DNA of 64,000 nucleotides, taken from contig CAITSZ010000046.1 of assembly GCA_903895195.1 (NCBI GenBank), positions 62,001-126,000 on the forward strand, in the 5' to 3' direction. A model generated the notes under the pieces. That model was not told the origin of the DNA. It was given only the letters and a program-made list of their open reading frames with translations, and ran no database searches. Source of the stretch: an uncultured Chlorobiaceae bacterium (GTDB lineage Bacteria; Bacteroidota; Chlorobiia; Chlorobiales; Chlorobiaceae). A program made the position numbers and the translations under genes. The stretch's first letter is position 1. Every line of letters starts with the position of its first letter. Below are positions 47,636 to 56,600 of this stretch, piece by piece.

Positions 47636-50600
47636 ATTTCGCCCTCTTCCCATCGTTCGCTTCCATTCACGCCACCCAACCCTTCGTCCTCTTCCGGCAC
47701 AACAATCTCCTCTGCCAGATATGCAATCGTCGACTTTTTAAAGAATCTTTCCATTGATATCTGACATCCGGTAAGCTCCTCGATTCTTGCCGAAGCCTGG
47801 AGGGCGGAGAGTGAGTCTGCTCCCAGTTCAATAAGGTCGTCATCGATACCGAGACCTTTGTACCCAAGCACTTCACCCCATACTTCTGCCATGAGTATCT
47901 CACTTTTTGTGCCTGCCACTCTCAAAGGAGTGTTCATATCCGGTCGAGGCTTTCGTGAGTCCTGATCAACGCCCGATGCAAGGCTCTCTCGTTCAACGGG
48001 CAGCACGACAGAGCGCTTGGCGAATTGCCACTCAACGGTGCTGACAGAGAGTACAGGTTCCCGTGAGCCAAGTGAGCGAAGGAATACCTCAATACCTTCA
48101 GTCGGAGTCATTGCAAAGGGATTCAGAGGAATCGCACTTTCCTGCCCTGCCTGTTGCAGCTTGTCTCCAGAGCCCAGACGCAGAAGAGTGTACCCTTCAA
48201 CCTGCACAAGGATTAGGCCTGACTCATCATAAAGGTCAATATCAAGCTTGATCATCCTGTCACTGTTTAGACGCATGCAAGCATGGCTGACAATGCGCGG
48301 CACCAGTGGAGAATAAACTTTCAGCTTTTCATATCGCCAGGGCATAAGCTCCAAACCTTCTTCCACAAAAGCGATGTAGTATGAAATGGCTATATCAAAA
48401 AGGGCCGGATGCAGAGGGTGATCAATGAAGTCGTTGAGCAATTGAGGCGGCAATTCCAGCCTTGCAAGAGCTTCATCCCGGCCTTTCTTGAAATCACCCT
48501 TTATCTTCCATCTGGACTCTCCCTTGATGACGATTTTTGGCGATTTTCCATTTTTCGGCGTCTGTTGTCGTTCTCCTGTTTCAGGACAGCGGGCCTCGAT
48601 ATCCTCGAGAGATGCCCGTGGAGGACGTTCAGTAATCGTTGCAAGTTTTGCTCTGCCATGTTCGTACTGTGCCGATCCATCATTGGATTGAAGAATGATT
48701 TCCTGGCCATTGCGGAGCACCTGCACCCTTCTCTTCGCCTCGCCTCCGTAGATCATGGGCTGACTCAGCGTAATGTTATCGAGTTCTATTGCATCCGACG
48801 AGCCGAGGGCCTGCATGAAAAGCTCCAGGTAAGCGGTGCCCGGCAGCATGGCGACATCATTGACCATGTGTTCTCCCCATGGCCAGAAAGTCTCTGGAGA
48901 GATAACCCATTCGCGTAAAAGGGTAAGTTCCCCTGCACTGCTTATTTTTCTCCGGTTCGACCTCACAGCCATCCCAACGGAGCTCCAACTGTCCCACTGG
49001 ACGCTTGTCCAGATTCCCGGATGCAAACGTGACTGTGCTCTTGCAAAATCGTCAAGCCAGCTGTTCGCTGCTGTATACGCGGCCTGCCCCAATCCGCCAA
49101 GCGATGCAGTGAGAGATGAACAGAGCAGAACAAACCTGGGTTCACGTCCCCGTAAAGCTTCAAAGAGAGCTATTGTTCCGGAGACTTTCGCACGAAGGAC
49201 ATGCTCAATCTCCTCGAGGTTCGTTCTTGCAATGAGGCTGCCGCCGGCAACTCCGGCAGCATGAATAACGCCGTCAATGCCTCCCCATTTCGCAACGATA
49301 TCGTTTACTAAGGCAGATAACGCCTCAGCGTCGGCGATATCAATAGCCGCTGTCATCACTTCTGCACCCTCAGCCTCCAGGCCACGGATAGAGTCGCTCT
49401 CAAATAAATCAGGGTTGTGGCGTGAAACTAAAACAAGACGCGCTTTGACTGCACGGGCAAGATGGCCTGCAAGTGTAAGCGCTATACCGCCAAGTCCTCC
49501 CGTGATCAGGTATACCCCGCCCTCCTTAAGGCAAGCACTGCCGATCAGTGGACTTTCAGGAGCCAGCTTCACATGGGTGTGTCGCCAAAGCTGACCATGT
49601 GAGAACGAAAATGTCCGATCACTCGGAAAAAGGGAGGGAAGAGCACAAGCCGTATGGAACGATGAAGAATCGGAACTATCCCGTTCGACATAAAGCAGCT
49701 GAGTTTTTATAGTGCTGTACTCATGGGGAATAACTGAACAGGCAGCATTCAGATAGGCAAACGAAGAATCATGCACTGCATCCGGGCCGCTCTCATGCTG
49801 CGGGGCAAAGAGTATCAGGTTCATATCTTTCCGGCCCTTTGCCATCGCCAGAATACGTATATCACCCAAAAGAAGATCAAGACGACGAGCGAAATCGGCT
49901 GGTCCGCCAGAGTCATAATCCAGTGCCGAAAAATGCCAGCATATCAAAGGCAGCTCCTCATTTCGGGCAATGGTGGATATCCTCTTTTCAAGATCCTCTC
50001 CAGACCTCATACTGATAAAAGGGATTCCTGCTTTACGCAAAGCACCGAGCCAGCGCATGGCTACCGGGCCACCATGGTGAATAAGCAGGATGGAAGAACC
50101 CGTAAAATCAGGTAACCGCACTAAAGGTACGCGCTCACATCCCTGAAAATAAAACCACTCGTCCAGAGGCAGCTTTACAGCCGTATCGTGCTTGCTTGAC
50201 ACATTCCCGGCTTCCTCAGGCTTCGCTTCAACCCAGTAGAGCTTGTGGTCAAAAACGTATGTCGGAAGAGGGATGCGATGAACGGGGCCCCCGGGCAGAA
50301 GCGTTGAGGCTTCGTCCGGTTTTCCCGCCAGCCAGGCCCTGGAAAAAGCGTAGGCCTGCTCCAATGCGCTCTTCTCTCCACCAATCAATTGCTGAGGCAA
50401 ACCTGTTCCGGATACTACCCGTCCATCGCGATCCGTGCGCAATATGTCAACTTCACTGAGCGAGCGGAGTGAAGCTATGGCCTCGTCACGTGAATCGGCT
50501 ATAAGAACAGTTCGCATTTGAAAACACCGGCGTCCCTCTGCAAGCGTAAACCATATATCTGCAGCATCAATATCCGGATATTTTTCTATGTGCACTGCCA

Positions 50601-53600
50601 GTGATTCGGCCAGGGCTAAGAGCGATGGTATGCTTCGAGCCGAAAGAGGCAGGCACCACACACTCTGCCGGGGTGATAGAGAGCTCCTCTTCCTTGGTGC
50701 TTCCTCAAGGATGGCATGGGCATTTGTCCCTCCCATCCCGAATGAGCTTACACCGGCTCGCCTCAGTCCGTTCACCGGCCAGGGAGTGAGCTTGTTGGCA
50801 ACACGAAAAGGGGTTTTATCGAAGTCAATTTTTTTGCTCGGATGATCGCAATGCAATGTTGGAGGTATGATACCGTGTTCCACCGCAAGCGATGCCTTAA
50901 TTAATCCCGCCACCCCGGCGGCAGTGTCGAGGTGGCCGATATTGCTCTTTATCGAACCGATCAGGCACCCGCCCGCCTTGGGTTTGTCAGGCGAATAAGC
51001 TTCACTGAGGGCCTCTATCTCAATAGGGTCTCCAATCGGAGTACCCGTGCCGTGTGCTTCAACGTACCGGATATCACGAGAGCTGATTCCAGCCCTTTCC
51101 AGAGCTGTCCTTATAACGTCCCGCTGGCGGTTAACTCCGGGAGCTGTAAATCCTACCTTGTCTGCACCATCATTATTTATTGCGCTTCCCTTGATAACTG
51201 CATGAATGGTGTCGTTATCAGCAAGGGCATCTTCCAGTCGCTTCAGGACAACTATGCCAGCGCCGCTTCCGCCGACTATTCCCTCCGCATCCTCCGAGAA
51301 AGCACGGCAGTGCCCGTCGGGTGAAGAGATGCCTGCTGCCTGATAAACGTAACCATGTATCCCCGGTTGCAGCGTAACACCACCGGCAAGCGCCATTTCA
51401 CACTCTCCGCTCAAAAGAGAAGCAGAGGCCATGTGTATGGCAACAAGAGATGTCGAGCATGCCGTGTTGATGTTTACGCTCGGACCGCGCAAATTCAGTT
51501 TGTAGGAAACCCGGGTAGTAATAAAATCTTTATCGTTGCCCAGACTGACGGCATAGCTGTCGGCGCCGTAGCCATGAGTGAGCCTCGAAGAAAGGTTGTT
51601 TATCAGATAGAGGGTCATACCCATACCGCCAAAAACGCCGATTTCGCCATTGAATCGGCCGGGATCGTAACCGGCATTTTCAAGCGCGTGCCACGACTCT
51701 TCCAGAAAGACTCGCTGCTGGGGATCAAGGATTTCGGCTTCCTTTGGTGTATAGCCAAAAAACTCAGCATCAAAAAGTTTTGTCCCTTCCATGTAACCGT
51801 GAGCGGGAACATAGTCCCGTTTTTCGCGGATATTCATCGGTATACCTTCCGCCGCAAGCTCCTCCTGAGAGAAGAATCGTATGCTCTCCCTCCCGGCGAC
51901 CAGATTATCCCAGAGCTCTTCGACGTTTGCTGCTCCAGGAAAACGCCCGGCCATACCGATGATTGCGACTTCATTCCCCCGGGGGCGTATAACACGTTTG
52001 AAGGTCTCGGGGATTTCGCCTCGCACTCTTTTTGCCATGCGGGCCACAGTCGGGTGTGCAAATAAATCTACAAGCGGCACATTGACACCAAGTTCTATCT
52101 GTAATCTGGTGTGCACCTTCAGCAGCAGAATGGAATGCCCACCGATATCAAAAAAGTTTTCATTAAGACCAACATCAGACTTTCCAAGAACCTCTGCCCA
52201 TATCGCTGCGATATTTTCTTCCAGTGCATCAGCAACTGATGATAAGGCACCCTCGCTCTGACGAATCATTTCAGGTTCAGGCAGCGCGGAAATATCAATC
52301 TTGTTATTGCCTTTCCTCGGAAATTCAGGGACAAAAACAATCGAAGCCGGCATCATATACTCAGGCAGCCATTGCGCAAGCCACTCCATTAATGTTCCTT
52401 GCGAAGGAGCATCATCGCCCGAAGGTACACAATAGGCTATAATCCGGTTACCCAATCGATGATCATCTATCAACATAACGAGAGCCTCGAGAATGCCTGC
52501 ATGGCGTACAAGAAGAGCTTCGATTTCTCCGGGTTCAATACGAAAGCCTCGAATTTTTACCTGCCGGTCAAGACGTCCAAGAAACTCTAAGCGGTTATCA
52601 GGCCCCACGCGCACCCTGTCACCAGTCCGGTAAAGACGAATGCCTTCCCTGCTTCCATTTTCCAGCCACCGGCCACCTTCCGCTGTCCTGCACCAATTGC
52701 GGAACGACAATGCCGTTCGTGCCTCATCAGCCACATAACCCTCTGCCAGACATAACCCGCCGATGCAGAGCTCACCGGAAATACCAAGGCCTGCTTCCCT
52801 GCCCTCATCGTCAAGAACACGAAGGATCCGGCCCGGCATAGGCAAACCGATAGGGACAATCCCGGAGGTTGTGTCAAGGCTGGACTCTTCTTTAATAAGA
52901 TTGAATGTAGAGGTCACAACAGCCTCCGTAGGGCCGTAGGCATTAATCAGGGATACTTCACCCAGCGGGCCTGCAAGCCACTCCTTTGCCAATGAAACCG
53001 GCATGGCTTCCCCGCCGCAAATGACCATGCGAAGGCATGAAGGAAGATAATTAGGGCGGTTTTTCCAGAAAAAAAGCAGTTCGCGCAGATATTGGGCAGG
53101 GATGTCCACACAGGTTACCCCGAAGGTTGAAATTCGGCTGCACCAGTCATCAAGAGTCCAGAGCTGTGCATCACGGATGAGAGCTCTGCCGCCGGCAAGA
53201 AGTATGGCAAAGAGCTGTTCCCACGATGCATCGAAATAGGTTGATGCAAAGACAAGAGAACAATCCTTCGATGTAAGCCCATAGGCGAGAACAGCACTGC
53301 GGCAGTGTGTTTCAAATGCCCCATGACTTACAGCTACCCCTTTGGGTACTCCTGTGGTTCCGGAGGTGTAGATTATGTATGCCGTCTCTGCCGGACTGGT
53401 TTTTGAGACTCCCGTCACCAATTCGGCTTGAGGTGCTGTATGACTGTTCACTCCCCGGCATGTTGGATGACTCCACCCAAAAGCATGAGAAAAACCATCG
53501 TCATGCCAGAGAACGAGAGCTCCGGAATTGTTGATGATATGATACAGCCGCTCTTTAGGGATATCGATATCAAGCGGAGCTACAATAACCCCCTCCAAAA

Positions 53601-56600
53601 AAGAGGCAAGAGCTGTAACCGTCCATTCCAGTCCGGGCCTGCATGCCAGAGCCAGAACATCTCCCTGTTTCAGCCCGAGAGAGAGAAGCTGGCCACGACG
53701 AAGGGCAGTAAGACGCAGCAATTGAGCATAACTGGTTTCAACGCCGCCAGAGATAATTGCCGTGCTTTCCGGAGTTTTTCCGGAGTGTTCAAAGATCCAG
53801 TCAGTAATAACATGCCCTGCATTTTCCAGATGTTCTCCCTGAAAAACCTTTTCCAATTGCTCCAGCATCGATGCAGGCATAAGGTTAAGTTCCCCGAGAT
53901 GCCATTCAGGATTCTCTGCAAGTTTATCCAAAATCATTGTAAAATGATCGTGCATTCTTATGATGCTTTTTCTCTCCCAGGCATCTGATGAGTATTCGAT
54001 GGTGCTGACACCCCCAGCCGGCTCCATAAGGATGTCCATTGTCAGCTCAAACATTGCTCCGCTGCGTGATAAATAAAGCGGTTCCACGGATAGTCCCTTA
54101 CTGACCGGCTCAGCAGAATTGTCGCTTGCCATATACGAAAGAGATGCCTGGACAAGGGGCGGCCTTGACGGAGTGCGTTGAAGGCAGAGTGCCTGAACGA
54201 GGTGGTCAAATGATACTTCGCGATTCAGAAGCATTTCACGCACAGCACTTCCGGTGCGTTTCATCACCTCCTTCATGGTCGGATTCCCCCTGAAATCAAG
54301 CCTGACTATACAGGTATTGACAAAAAAACCAACCGTACCTTCAAAGCGTGAAGATGAACGAAGTGAGGTGGGAATTCCAACCAGAATATCTTCCTGACCG
54401 GTATGCAGGTAGAGCATGCTCCCGAAGGCTGCCAAATAGAGCATAAAAGGACTTAACCCTGCAGCTTTGGCAATTTCCGAAACCCGATTGTGCAACTCCA
54501 GATTATCATATTTGTTGACAAGAAGGTCCCCCCTGTATGAGAAGGTTGCGGGAAGCGGCTTATCAAACAGGAAGTCAATATGCGTCGGAGCACCCGATAA
54601 TTCCTTGATACGAGACTCAAGTTTCTGGCGGTATTCACTGCTTTGCAGAAAAGCGGTTTCATGTTTTACATATTCGTCATACGACTCAGTTGGCGGTGGC
54701 AGTTGCGGCGTACCTCCTTCCACAAACGCATTGTAGAAATCGAAAAGCTCAGAACGGAGAACATCGAGCGATACACCGTCAGCGATGAGGTGATGCAGGT
54801 CAATCAGAAGTGCATGTTCCTTTGGGGAAAGGGTATAGATGCAGACACGAAATAACGGATCTTCATCAATCCGGAATGCAGCGGCATGATTTTCCAGATA
54901 ATGCTTCTGCCATTCTACACCTGAATTCGCTGCACTGAAGTCATGCTCGTAAATAACCAGTGCATCCAGGGAGAGAAGAGCTCTTTGCGGTTCTCCACCG
55001 ATAGCTGGAAATATGGTTCGAAGTCCATCGTGACGTATCCAGAGAGCCTCTATAGCCCTCTTTAGCAAGATCACCTCAAGGCTGCCTCGAAGTATCAGAT
55101 GAAGAGGAACAATGTAAGCTGTGCTTTCAGGCTCCATGTTCCTGACAAGCCACAGACGTTCCTGAAGAGTTGAGAGAGCTTTGGTACGCAAACCCATGGA
55201 GGCACCGGGCGTCTTTCTGACGACTTCGTTGACCAGCTCGATGAGGTTTTCCTGCTGAGCTATCAGCCCTTTTTTCTTCTCTCTTTTTCCATGCAGATTA
55301 CCTTCTGAAGGTTGTGTGTCGGAAGTTGACGATTTTTGCAGGCTGCCACTCTGGCAGATAACAGCTGCCATGCCTGCTACGGTAGGATTCTCGAAAAAAT
55401 CTGCCATTTCCAGTCGCACACCAAGATCTTCCTGAATACGCGACATCATACGAATGACGTTCAAGCTGTGACCGCCAAGGACAAAAAAATCATCATCCAG
55501 ACCAATAGCCGTAAGGCCGAGAATTTCTTCCCATATTTTCAGTAAAGACTTTTCCTGCTCAGTATACATTATTGCATCTCCCTGGTCCTGCATGAGATCC
55601 TCAGCATCACAAGGATCGGGTAATTCCTCGTACGCAACCTTTCCTGAAATGTTGAGCGGGAGCATGTCAAGCCGGACCCAGCTGTTCGGAATCATGTAGT
55701 GCGGAAGCTTTAAGGAGAGAAAACGTCGGAGCTCCCTCGGTTCAAACTCCATGCGCGGAACGATATAGGCCGCAAGCGTATCGTTGCTTGTCCGTTTTTG
55801 GACAACGGCGGTCTCAACCGAAGGGTGCATTTTAAGCACTGCTTCAACCTCGCATAGTTCAACACGGTAACCGCGAATCTTCACCTGTGTATCGCTCCTG
55901 CCATGAAATTCGATGTTGCCATCCGACAAGAGACGCCCAAGATCACCGGTCCGATAGAGGCGCTCGCCCTCGCTCAACGGGTTCATGACGAAACGTTCAG
56001 CAGTCAACTCCGGACGACCCAGATAGCCACGGGCAAGCCCGACACCGGCAATATAGATTTCTCCAATGGCCCCTATCGGCATTGGACGGCGATCTTCATC
56101 AAGAATCAGAACGCGCATGTTCCCGATGGCCTTGCCGATTGAGACTCGATCGGCTGAAAACTCCGTTCCGGATTCCAGTCTGAGATAGGTGGAAATTATT
56201 GATGTTTCCGTAGGGCCATAGGCATTAACGAAAGTTCGGCTTCGGACGTGGTAAGCCACATCTGCTGGATTGGCTGCATCACCCGAAGTTCCCAGCAACC
56301 GTAACGGAGTCATATCCACCTTCCCCAACGTGCTCAGGTAGGTGGGTGGCAATAAGCCAACCGTGACATTCTCAGTGCGGAGAAGATCAAGAAAGCGACC
56401 TGAATCCAGAATAGTCTCCTTTTTTGCTATGACTAACGAAGCTCCCGATGCAAAAGCAAGGAAATACTCCTTTATAGAAGCATCGAACATTGGACTTGCA
56501 AAGCCAAGGATACGGTCAGTTGCACTCACTTCCCATGCCCTGATGAGTTCAGTGATCGTATTGACAACACCTCCATGTTCAATCAGGACGCCTTTCGGGT

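Noticed and set aside
40532-47653. ORF-track start at 47653 (MGRGRN...) for the terminal NRPS-PKS
   Set aside because: The docking domain begins at MSIAGLL (47635), which overlaps the upstream stop as ATGA; the extra 6 aa are unlikely
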